From Altererythrobacter sp. (GTDB taxonomy: Bacteria > Pseudomonadota > Alphaproteobacteria > Sphingomonadales > Sphingomonadaceae), in the NCBI GenBank assembly GCA_024636575.1, contig JAGXGU010000112.1, forward strand, positions 1-6,050: 6,050 nucleotides of DNA, given 5' to 3'. This document shows, piece by piece, positions 1 to 5,469 of the stretch (position 1 is its first letter; the number at the start of each line of letters is the position of its first letter). Under the pieces are notes generated by a model. That model made no database searches. It saw only the letters and a program-made list of their open reading frames with translations, and was not told the origin of the DNA. A program made the position numbers and the translations under genes.

Positions 1-1
1 G

Positions 2-1252
2 GCCCAGATCGTGCGCGATGCGGCGGAGCACGGGGTCGAGGTGTTGCCGGTTGACGTCAATCATTCGGATTGGGACTGCACGCTGGAAGTGATTGGTTCA
101 CGCGGAGGCGCGGAGGCGCGAAGAAGTGGTTTTTCGCGCAGAGGCGCAGAGGACGCAGAGAGTCTGGTTTCTTTGTTATCCCCGCGGCAGCGGGAGCCTC
201 TCTGTTCCTGCGGCAGGATTCCCGCTTTCGCGGGGAAGGAAGATGGCGCCTCCTTCTTTCTCTGCGAACTCTGCGCCTCTGCGCGAAAATACCCTTCTTC
301 CCTTCGCGCCTCCGCGCCTCCGCGTGAACCCCAAACAGAGAGCGGCCGCCTCGACAAGCACGTCGCCCTGCGGCTCGGGCTGCGGCAGGTGGATGGGTTG
401 CCCGAACATATCGCGGCGAAGCTGGTGGCGGAGCGGGCGGAGAACGGCCCCTATGCCGATGTGGCCAGCCTGCGCGACCGGGCGCGGCTGAGCCCGGCGC
501 ATATCGAGCGGCTTGCCTCCGCCGATTGCTTCGGATCGCTGGGATTGCCGCGCCGGCAGGCGCTTTGGGATGCGCGCAGTCTGGTGGCCGGGCCGGATTT
601 GCCGCTGTTCAAATATGCCGAGGAGCGGGACGAAGGGGCGGAAAACTCCCGCACGCATTTGCCGCAGATGCCGCTGTCAGAAGAAGTGGTGGCCGATTAC
701 CAGACCCAGCGCCTGTCCCTGAAAGCGCATCCGATGGCGTTCCTGCGCGCCAGCCTGGGGGAACGCGGCTTCGTGCGGGCCTGCGATCTGAGGGCCCGCA
801 AGTTCCGTTCCATGGTGCAGGTTGCCGGCGTGGTGCTGATCCGCCAGCGGCCGGGCAGCGCCAAGGGGGTATGCTTCATCACGTTGGAGGATGAAACGGG
901 CGTGGTGAACCTGGTCATCTGGCCGGACCTGATGAAGAAACAGCGCAAGGTGGTCATGGGCGCGCGGCTGATGGAGGTGCGCGGGCGGGTGGAGTATGAT
1001 GACGAGGTGATCCATGTGATCGCGGCCCATCTGACCGACGCGACGCCGAGCCTGCATGCCTTGTCGGACGATATGCTCAATTCTCCGGCCGGGCGGGGCG
1101 ATCATGTCAACAATCCGCTACCCGGAAAATTCGCCCCGCGTGAGCATATCGATGCGCTGCCCGAACAGCTGGAACAGCCGCCTAACCGGGGCCATCCGCG
1201 CAATGCCCGGATCATTCCCCGGATCATTCCAAAGTCTCGCGACTTTCATTAG
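2..1252 (+). CDS. dnaE2: Error-prone DNA polymerase DnaE2 (ImuC), C-terminal part, with an in-frame palindromic insert
   Basis: The frame is open from the window edge, so the start and the PHP and catalytic palm domains lie outside. The 416 visible residues begin with the end of the fingers region (HGVEVLPVDVNHSDWDCTLE, residues 11-30), which aligns with the E. coli DnaE stretch ending in the hairpin before GAIKGVG. Residues about 32-110 are foreign and come from the palindromic element at 95-330. Family sequence resumes near residue 121 (VALRLGLRQVDGL) with a helix-hairpin-helix region to about 195. An OB-fold follows at about 270-345 (VQVAGVVLIRQRPGSAKG, FITLEDETG), then the characteristic C-terminus GHPRNARI...SRDFH. 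DnaE2 is the translesion polymerase of the SOS ImuA-ImuB-DnaE2 system; imuA/imuB would be expected upstream, out of view. A 12-bp tandem duplication adds four residues near the end. Frame and C-terminus are intact; whether the enlarged protein is active is unknown. Confidence 0.93.
   Translation, partial: AQIVRDAAEHGVEVLPVDVNHSDWDCTLEVIGSRGGAEARRSGFSRRGAEDAESLVSLLSPRQREPLCSCGRIPAFAGKEDGASFFLCELCASARKYPSSLRASAPPREPQTESGRLDKHVALRLGLRQVDGLPEHIAAKLVAERAENGPYADVASLRDRARLSPAHIERLASADCFGSLGLPRRQALWDARSLVAGPDLPLFKYAEERDEGAENSRTHLPQMPLSEEVVADYQTQRLSLKAHPMAFLRASLGERGFVRACDLRARKFRSMVQVAGVVLIRQRPGSAKGVCFITLEDETGVVNLVIWPDLMKKQRKVVMGARLMEVRGRVEYDDEVIHVIAAHLTDATPSLHALSDDMLNSPAGRGDHVNNPLPGKFAPREHIDALPEQLEQPPNRGHPRNARIIPRIIPKSRDFH
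131..289. repeat. Middle inverted-repeat pair of the palindromic element
   Basis: Bases 131-151 are perfectly complementary to 269-289 (21 bp). After a 2-base mismatch (152-153 against 267-268), 154-161 pairs with 259-266 (8 bp). Each arm carries tandem GCAGAGGC-type octamers (138-145, then 146-153 with one change). These differ by one base from the GCGGAGGC octamers of the outer arms (102-109 and 110-117), so the two arm pairs may descend from one repeat unit. Confidence 0.85.
179..236. repeat. Core hairpins of the palindromic element
   Basis: Bases 179-195 pair with 220-236 over 17 positions with two mismatches; the right copy is a self-complementary-looking CCCGC-TTTC-GCGGGG unit. Between them, at 206-218, sits a small perfect hairpin, TCCTGC-G-GCAGGA. 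The CCCGCGAAAGCGGG-type motif resembles short repeats scattered in many proteobacterial genomes, so the core may be an older repeat captured inside the larger palindrome (inference). Confidence 0.7.
1206..1229 (+). repeat. 12-bp in-frame tandem duplication near the dnaE2 3' end
   Basis: The 12-mer CCCGGATCATTC occurs twice in direct succession (1206-1217 and 1218-1229). It turns the expected ending RNARIIPKSRDFH into a version with RIIP repeated, adding four residues just before the conserved C-terminal SRDFH. A perfect repeat that keeps the frame looks like a recent slippage event. Confidence 0.9.
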
Positions 1253-1253
1253 A

Positions 1254-1988
1254 GTGAAGGCACCCCGTATCTCTCGCAAAATTGGCCGGTTCAAGGCCGA
1301 GCGGCGGCTGATCCTATTCCTGATTCTGATGGCCGTCGCCCTGGCCGGGCGCGGGTGGCTGGCGGAAAACCCGCAGCATGATCCGTGGGCGCCGCTCGAT
1401 CTGAACGATCCGCCGGGCTGGGCCACCGAACGCAAACTGCTGTCCCTGCGCGACGATCCGCAAACCTGCCGCGACGTGCTTGCCCGCAGCCAGGTGGCGT
1501 TCAATTCGCTGGAACCTGCCGGACAGGACGCCTGCCGCAGGACCGATCGCACGGTGATGGAGGACCTGCCGCTATCGCCCGCCCCGCCGCCGACAACCTG
1601 CGCGATTGGCGCGGGTACATATCTGTGGATGCGCGACGTTGCGCAGCCCGCTGCCGAAGAAATCCTCGGCAGCAAAATCACCAGCGTCGAACATTACGGG
1701 GCCTATAGCTGCCGCCGCCTGTATGGCCGGTCGGAGGGGCGCTGGAGTGAACATGCCACCGGCAACGCGATCGATATCGGCGGGTTCGTGCTGGAAGATG
1801 GCCGCCGGATCACCGTGCTGGCCGATTGGGACGGCGATCGCGAAACTCCCGAAGCCCGGTTTCTGGGCCAACTGCGAGACGGTGCCTGCGACCTTTATTC
1901 GACTGTGCTGTCACCCGCCTATAACGAGGCGCACCGCGACCATTTCCATTTCGACCAATCGCCCCGCTATCGCGGGGTCTGCCGGTAA
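1254..1988 (+). CDS. Extensin-like family protein, membrane-anchored or exported, M15-peptidase-like fold
   Basis: This 244-residue protein is read from a GTG one base after the dnaE2 stop (TAGAGTG). The start was chosen because it immediately precedes a basic stretch (KAPRISRKIGRFKAERR) and a hydrophobic segment at about 18-34. Earlier in-frame starts would lie entirely within dnaE2. No good ribosome-binding site is seen, so expression is probably coupled to dnaE2. The C-terminal half matches the bacterial extensin-like family: TCAIGAGTYLW (about 115-125), SEHATGNAIDI (165-175) and HRDHFHFD (227-234). H167 and D174, with H230 or H232, are placed like the zinc ligands of D-Ala-D-Ala carboxypeptidases of family M15. 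Six cysteines (72, 94, 116, 153, 212, 243) would suit disulphides in the periplasm. The family has no firmly established function; a cell-wall peptidase role is inference. Confidence 0.87.
   Translation: MKAPRISRKIGRFKAERRLILFLILMAVALAGRGWLAENPQHDPWAPLDLNDPPGWATERKLLSLRDDPQTCRDVLARSQVAFNSLEPAGQDACRRTDRTVMEDLPLSPAPPPTTCAIGAGTYLWMRDVAQPAAEEILGSKITSVEHYGAYSCRRLYGRSEGRWSEHATGNAIDIGGFVLEDGRRITVLADWDGDRETPEARFLGQLRDGACDLYSTVLSPAYNEAHRDHFHFDQSPRYRGVCR
1962..1977. terminator. GC-rich hairpin at the convergent gene ends (possible terminator)
   Basis: CCCCGC (1962-1967) and GCGGGG (1972-1977) can pair around a 4-base loop. The hairpin sits in the last codons of the extensin-like gene and just past the phoB stop on the other strand. 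No T-run follows in either direction, so intrinsic termination is doubtful. It is listed because no other terminator candidate exists between these convergent genes, which are only 3 bases apart. Confidence 0.25.
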
Positions 1989-1991
1989 TCC

Positions 1992-2681
1992 TCAGACCAC
2001 TTCCATCGCATAGCCGGCGGAACGCACCGTGCGGATCGGGTCTTTCGCGCCGTCCATCTCGATCGCCTTGCGCAGGCGGCGGATATGGACATCGACAGTG
2101 CGCAATTCGATATCGCTGCCCGTGCCCCAGACACCGTCAAGCAATTGCCCACGGGAAAATACCCGGCCTGGGCTTTCCATGAAGAATTTGAGCAAGCGAT
2201 ATTCGGTGGGGCCAAGCTGCAAAGTTCTCCCGCGGCGGCCAACCTTATGCGCCACCGGATCAAGGCGAATATCGCCGACTTCGATGGATTCGCCGGCAAG
2301 GGCAGGGCGGATACGCCGCATCACCGCTGCGACTCTGGCGAGCAATTCGCGCGGGGAGAACGGCTTGGTCAGGTAATCGTCGGCACCGGTTTCGAGCCCG
2401 CGAATCCGGTCATCTTCATTCTCGCGCGCGGTCAGCATGATGATCGGGACATGAGCGGTGGCTTTGTCCCGGCGTAAACGGCGGCATACTTCTATCCCGC
2501 TGGTGCCTTCGATCATCCAGTCGAGGATAATCAAATCGGGCACATCTTCCGCCGCCAGCAGCAGGGCTTCGTCTCCATCCGCCGTTGTGCGGACATCATA
2601 CCCTTCATTTGCGAACCGGAATTCCAGCAGCTCGGCCAGCGCCGGATCGTCTTCAACCAATATCAATTTTGCGGCGGACAT
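1992..2681 (-). CDS. phoB: Phosphate regulon response regulator PhoB
   Basis: This 229-residue OmpR/PhoB-family response regulator is of normal length. The receiver domain (about 4-120) has the acidic pocket E10-D11-D12, phosphoacceptor D54 in LIILDWMIEG, T84 in MLTAR and K106 in LTKPF. The winged-helix DNA-binding domain covers about 130-229, with LQLGPTEYRLLKFFMESPGR, VDVHIRRLRKAIE and RTVRSAGYAM. Once phosphorylated by PhoR it binds Pho boxes and activates phosphate-starvation genes. It is the last gene of the visible pst-phoU-phoB cluster, 84 bases after phoU, the largest gap in the operon, and a Pho-box-like array lies in that gap. A weak Shine-Dalgarno (GGAAGCGAG) precedes the ATG. phoR does not follow: the next gene is convergent. 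It may lie upstream of pstC, outside the window. Identity as PhoB, over other OmpR-type regulators, rests on both sequence and context. Confidence 0.95.
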   Translation of the reverse strand: MSAAKLILVEDDPALAELLEFRFANEGYDVRTTADGDEALLLAAEDVPDLIILDWMIEGTSGIEVCRRLRRDKATAHVPIIMLTARENEDDRIRGLETGADDYLTKPFSPRELLARVAAVMRRIRPALAGESIEVGDIRLDPVAHKVGRRGRTLQLGPTEYRLLKFFMESPGRVFSRGQLLDGVWGTGSDIELRTVDVHIRRLRKAIEMDGAKDPIRTVRSAGYAMEVV

Positions 2682-2727
2682 AATAACGACTCGCTTCCAG
2701 TAACTGAATTACCCTCGCACCGGGAAT

Positions 2728-2756
2728 GTTACAGGTTCACGACAACACCGTGACTT
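2728..2756 (-). promoter_or_regulatory. Candidate Pho box (PhoB-binding direct repeats) upstream of phoB
   Basis: On the - strand three heptamers follow one another with exact 11-bp spacing: AAGTCAC (2756-2750), TTGTCGT (2745-2739) and CTGTAAC (2734-2728), separated by GGTG and GAAC. The known PhoB half-site is close to CTGTCAT/C with 4-base spacers. Each unit matches about five of seven positions. The last unit ends 46 bases before the phoB ATG. A plausible -10 (TAATTC, starting 16 bases past the last repeat) is further away than in classical E. coli Pho promoters, which lowers confidence. Confidence 0.5.
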
Positions 2757-2765
2757 GCCGCGCGG

Positions 2766-3434
2766 TTACCGGTCCTCGTCAGGGGGATAATTGCCCGTTG
2801 CAGCGAAGTGAACCATCTCTGCGACATTGGTCGCGTGGTCGCCGATCCGTTCCAGATTACGGGCGACGAACAGGATATGGGCTGCGCTGGAAATGGTCGC
2901 AGGATTTTCCACCATATAACTCACAACATTGCGGAATATACTGTTATAGAATGCATCCACCTTGTCGTCGGTGGCGATCACTTCTTTCGCAAGAACGGGG
3001 TCCCGGGCAGCATAGGCAGTCAGCACATCGTGGACCATTTCAGCCGCAATATCGGCCATCGCTGGCAACAGGGTGAGTGGTTCGAAATGTTTGCGCGCTT
3101 CGATCTTGCCAACCCGCTTGGCAATGTTCTTGGAATAATCGCCGATCCGTTCGACCACGCCGGCAATCTTCAATGCCGCAATGACTTCGCGCAGATCGTC
3201 TGCCATCGGTGCGCGCAGGGCGATGATCCGGACTGACAATTTGTCCACTTCTGCTTCCAGCGAATCGATTTTCTTGTCTCGCTTGACCACACCGTCAGCC
3301 AGATCCTGGTCGCCCTTGATCATCGCTTCCATTGCTTCCTGGATCGACAATTCGGCAAGGCCGCCCATTTCGGCGATAAGGCCGCGCAGACGGGTGATGT
3401 CTTCGTCAAAGGCTTTGACTGTGTGTTCAACCAT
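2766..3434 (-). CDS. phoU: Phosphate signalling/transport accessory protein PhoU
   Basis: This 222-residue protein is all-helical in character and normal in length for PhoU. It shows the two-fold internal repeat of the family, each half carrying the metal-binding signature: ERIGD at 95-99 (followed by YSKNIAKR) and ERIGD at 195-199 (followed by HATNVAEM). PhoU is a peripheral cytoplasmic protein that links the PstSCAB transporter to the PhoR kinase. It keeps the Pho response off, and phosphate uptake in check, when phosphate is plentiful. The ATG overlaps the pstB stop by one base (TAATG), indicating translational coupling. The product ends with a short acidic tail (PPDEDR). No unusual residues were noted in the key motifs. 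Confidence 0.95.
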   Translation of the reverse strand: MVEHTVKAFDEDITRLRGLIAEMGGLAELSIQEAMEAMIKGDQDLADGVVKRDKKIDSLEAEVDKLSVRIIALRAPMADDLREVIAALKIAGVVERIGDYSKNIAKRVGKIEARKHFEPLTLLPAMADIAAEMVHDVLTAYAARDPVLAKEVIATDDKVDAFYNSIFRNVVSYMVENPATISSAAHILFVARNLERIGDHATNVAEMVHFAATGNYPPDEDR

Positions 3435-4222
3435 TATCCGTACCGTCCCGTTATGTAATCCTTGGTCCGCTCCTGAAGCGGATTTGTGAATATGTCAGAA
3501 GTACGACCATATTCCACCATCTTTCCAAGATGGAAGAATGCAGTGCGTTGAGACACACGAGCGGCCTGCTGCATGGAATGGGTGACGATGACGATTGCAT
3601 AGCTGCCGCTAAGCTCGTCGATTAACTCCTCGATCTTGGCCGTGGCGATGGGATCGAGCGCCGAACACGGTTCGTCCATCAGGATCACTTCGGGGTCAAC
3701 TGCGATGGCGCGCGCGATACACAGACGTTGTTGCTGGCCGCCTGACAATGCCGTGCCGCTGTCTTCCAGCCGGTCCTTGACTTCATTCCACAGACCTGCG
3801 CGGCGAAGCGATTTTTCGACCACTTCGTCCAATTCCGCCTTGCCGCTGGCCAAACCGTGAATCTTCGGGCCATAGGCGACATTGTCGTAAATCGACTTGG
3901 GAAACGGGTTGGGTTTCTGGAAAACCATCCCGACCCGCGCACGTAGCTGGACGACATCCATTTTCGAGCGGTAGATATCTTCACCGTCCAGCGTGATTTC
4001 GCCTTCAAATCGGGCTGACGGGATCGTGTCGTTCATCCGGTTGAGTGTGCGCAGAAATGTCGATTTACCGCAGCCGGACGGGCCAATGAAGGCGGTGACA
4101 TATTTCGTCGGTATATCGATCGAAACCTCGTCGATAGCCTTCTTGTCCCCGTAATAGACGGAGACGCCCCGCGCGCTCATCTTGGCGTCGGTTTCTTCCA
4201 GATTGGGATGGACTACAGTCAC
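3434..4222 (-). CDS. pstB: Phosphate ABC transporter ATP-binding protein PstB
   Basis: Read from the GTG at 4222, the protein has 262 residues, within the usual range for PstB. It contains Walker A GPSGCGKST (47-55), the Q-loop in MVFQKPNPFP (Q102), the ABC signature LSGGQQQR (159-166), Walker B VILMDEP (179-185) followed by the PstB-typical CSALDPIATAKIEEL, and H-loop histidine 215 in VTHSMQQA. A PstB dimer hydrolyses ATP on the cytoplasmic face of PstCA to drive phosphate import. The GTG overlaps the pstA TGA by four bases (GTGA). The preceding GTG (4225) is equally possible. A start at 4348 would add 42 residues encoded over pstA with no family resemblance. A start at the ATG at 4180 would remove the usual leader before SARGVSVYYGDKKA. 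Confidence 0.95.
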   Translation of the reverse strand: MTVVHPNLEETDAKMSARGVSVYYGDKKAIDEVSIDIPTKYVTAFIGPSGCGKSTFLRTLNRMNDTIPSARFEGEITLDGEDIYRSKMDVVQLRARVGMVFQKPNPFPKSIYDNVAYGPKIHGLASGKAELDEVVEKSLRRAGLWNEVKDRLEDSGTALSGGQQQRLCIARAIAVDPEVILMDEPCSALDPIATAKIEELIDELSGSYAIVIVTHSMQQAARVSQRTAFFHLGKMVEYGRTSDIFTNPLQERTKDYITGRYG

Positions 4223-5469
4223 CACTTTTTCTCGAAACGGTTGCGCAGATAGATGGCGAGGCCATTCATCAGCAGGAGGAATATTAATAGCACAATAATT
4301 GCTGCGGATGTCCGTTCCACGAAACCTCTGTCGATTTCGTCCGACCACAGGAAAATCTGCACCGGCAAAACGGTGGCTGGCGAGGTGAATCCTTCGGGCG
4401 GAGTAGCCACGAAAGCGCGCATGCCAATCATCAGCAGCGGCGCGGTTTCGCCCAGCGCGCGGGCCATGCCGATAATCGTGCCGGTCAGGATGCCGGGCAG
4501 GGCGAGCGGCAACACATGATGGAACACCACCTGTACGGGCGATGCGCCGATCGCCAGCGCGCCGTCACGGATCGAAGGCGGAACTGCCTTGATCGCGTTC
4601 CGCCCGGAAATCACGATCACCGGCATGGTCATCAGCGCCAAAGTCATCCCCCCGATCAACGGGGCGGACCGCATATTGGGGAACAGCCACAGGAACACCG
4701 CCAGGCCGAGCAAGCCAAAGATGATCGAAGGCACCGCTGCCAGATTGTTGATGGAAACTTCGATTACGTCGGTCCAGCGGTTCTTTGGCGCGTATTCCTC
4801 CAGATACAGGGCGGCCATGACCCCGATGGGAAATGCCATCAGCAGCGTGACAAACATCGTCAGCATGGAGCCCTTGAGCGCACCCCATATCCCCACCTGC
4901 TGCGGATCGGTGGCATCGGCCCGTTCGAGAAACCCGAGATCGAGCTTGGTCGCCAGCTTTCCTTCCGCTGCCAGCCCGGAGGCCAGCGCTTTCATTTCGT
5001 CTGATCCCTCGCCGGAAAGGCCGGCAGCCAGATTGGGGCTGGTGGGGAGGGAGAAGGTCACTTCCTTTTGCAGGATCGAAGGGTCGGCGATGATCTTGTC
5101 CGCGACCAGACGCCATCCGTTGCTGCTGATCTGCGCTCCGCCTTCTTTGCCCAATTGAACTTCGGCAAAATATTCCACGATAGCGGGAAGGCCCTGCGCC
5201 TCCAGCACTTGAACAGCGTCGGTTTGCGATAATGTCGATCGGTCACCTGATAGACCGGCTTCGGTGAAATCGATCTGGACATCCATCTCGGCCCGCTGGA
5301 AACCGCCAATCGCGTTGATCGACATGGTAATCAACAAAAACGCCAGCACTGCGACGGAAAACACAATTGCGCCAAGGCCGGCCAGCTTGAACCAGCGTTC
5401 GGCCCTATAGCGCTTCTTCAGCCGTGCCTCGAACTCGGCCGTGCGGGTGGGGGCGATACGCTCACTCAT
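4219..5469 (-). CDS. pstA: Phosphate ABC transporter permease PstA with large N-terminal periplasmic domain
   Basis: The start chosen is the ATG at 5469 (MSERIAPTRTAEFEARLKKRYRAE is the leader region), giving 416 residues and an 8-base overlap with the pstC stop. An upstream in-frame start at 5505 would lie deeper in pstC. A first membrane segment spans about 29-54, followed by a soluble, presumably periplasmic, region of about 140 residues. This matches the extra N-terminal domain (DUF3333 type) of alphaproteobacterial PstA proteins and makes it longer than E. coli PstA (about 300 residues). The binding-protein-dependent permease domain fills about 200-410, with several membrane helices and the EAA loop RDGALAIGASPVQVV at 301-315, the docking site for PstB. 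With PstC it forms the inner-membrane phosphate channel. The role of the extra domain is not known to me; contact with PstS is a guess. Confidence 0.93.
   Translation of the reverse strand: MSERIAPTRTAEFEARLKKRYRAERWFKLAGLGAIVFSVAVLAFLLITMSINAIGGFQRAEMDVQIDFTEAGLSGDRSTLSQTDAVQVLEAQGLPAIVEYFAEVQLGKEGGAQISSNGWRLVADKIIADPSILQKEVTFSLPTSPNLAAGLSGEGSDEMKALASGLAAEGKLATKLDLGFLERADATDPQQVGIWGALKGSMLTMFVTLLMAFPIGVMAALYLEEYAPKNRWTDVIEVSINNLAAVPSIIFGLLGLAVFLWLFPNMRSAPLIGGMTLALMTMPVIVISGRNAIKAVPPSIRDGALAIGASPVQVVFHHVLPLALPGILTGTIIGMARALGETAPLLMIGMRAFVATPPEGFTSPATVLPVQIFLWSDEIDRGFVERTSAAIIVLLIFLLLMNGLAIYLRNRFEKKW

Larger units (their letters stand above)
95..330. repeat. Concentric palindromic element inserted in frame within dnaE2
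   Basis: Perfect 29-base inverted repeats bound the element: 95-123 pairs with 302-330. A second pair (131-161 with 259-289) and a third, shorter pair (179-195 with 220-236) are nested inside, so almost the whole element could fold into one long hairpin. There is no transposase and no room for one, so it would have to move in trans or as a repeat-type element. Read in the dnaE2 frame it gives GSRGGAEARR at the start and LRASAPPREP at the end. The antisense frame that starts at base 330 gives exactly the same two peptide ends. No stop codon occurs across it in the dnaE2 frame. The translated ends look familiar to me from sphingomonad genomes, which is recollection and not a search result. No clear target-site duplication is visible. 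Confidence 0.9.

Noticed and set aside
70..327. Additional open frames on both strands over the palindromic element, such as + 70-327 and - 61-357
   Set aside because: They are by-products of a stop-poor GC-rich palindrome. They have no ribosome-binding sites and no family resemblance, and the dnaE2 frame is the one flanked by conserved protein.
95..330. Insertion sequence or MITE with a known transposase family
   Set aside because: No transposase and no recognisable target duplication. The nested palindrome design differs from simple terminal repeats, so only the neutral term repeat is supported.
95..330. dnaE2 as a pseudogene disrupted by an insertion
   Set aside because: The frame is preserved through the insert, downstream domains are intact and the gene ends at the canonical SRDFH. 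Loss of activity remains possible but is not shown.
1056..1253. Upstream starts for the extensin-like gene inside dnaE2
   Set aside because: The added 66 residues are the shadow frame of dnaE2 with no signal peptide or family similarity. The GTG at 1254 directly precedes a basic-hydrophobic leader.
2085..2477. Plus-strand open frames opposite phoB, phoU and pstA (for example 2085-2477, 2808-3236, 4516-5004)
   Set aside because: They are antisense shadows of well-supported genes and show no recognisable domains.
2757..2770. Self-complementary CCGCGCGG just past the phoU stop as a terminator
   Set aside because: Too short, without a loop or T-run. It cannot be distinguished from chance in GC-rich DNA.
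4223..4348. 42-residue N-terminal extension of PstB
   Set aside because: It overlaps the 3' end of pstA and has no resemblance to PstB. The GTG at 4222 gives normal length and a classical 4-base overlap.
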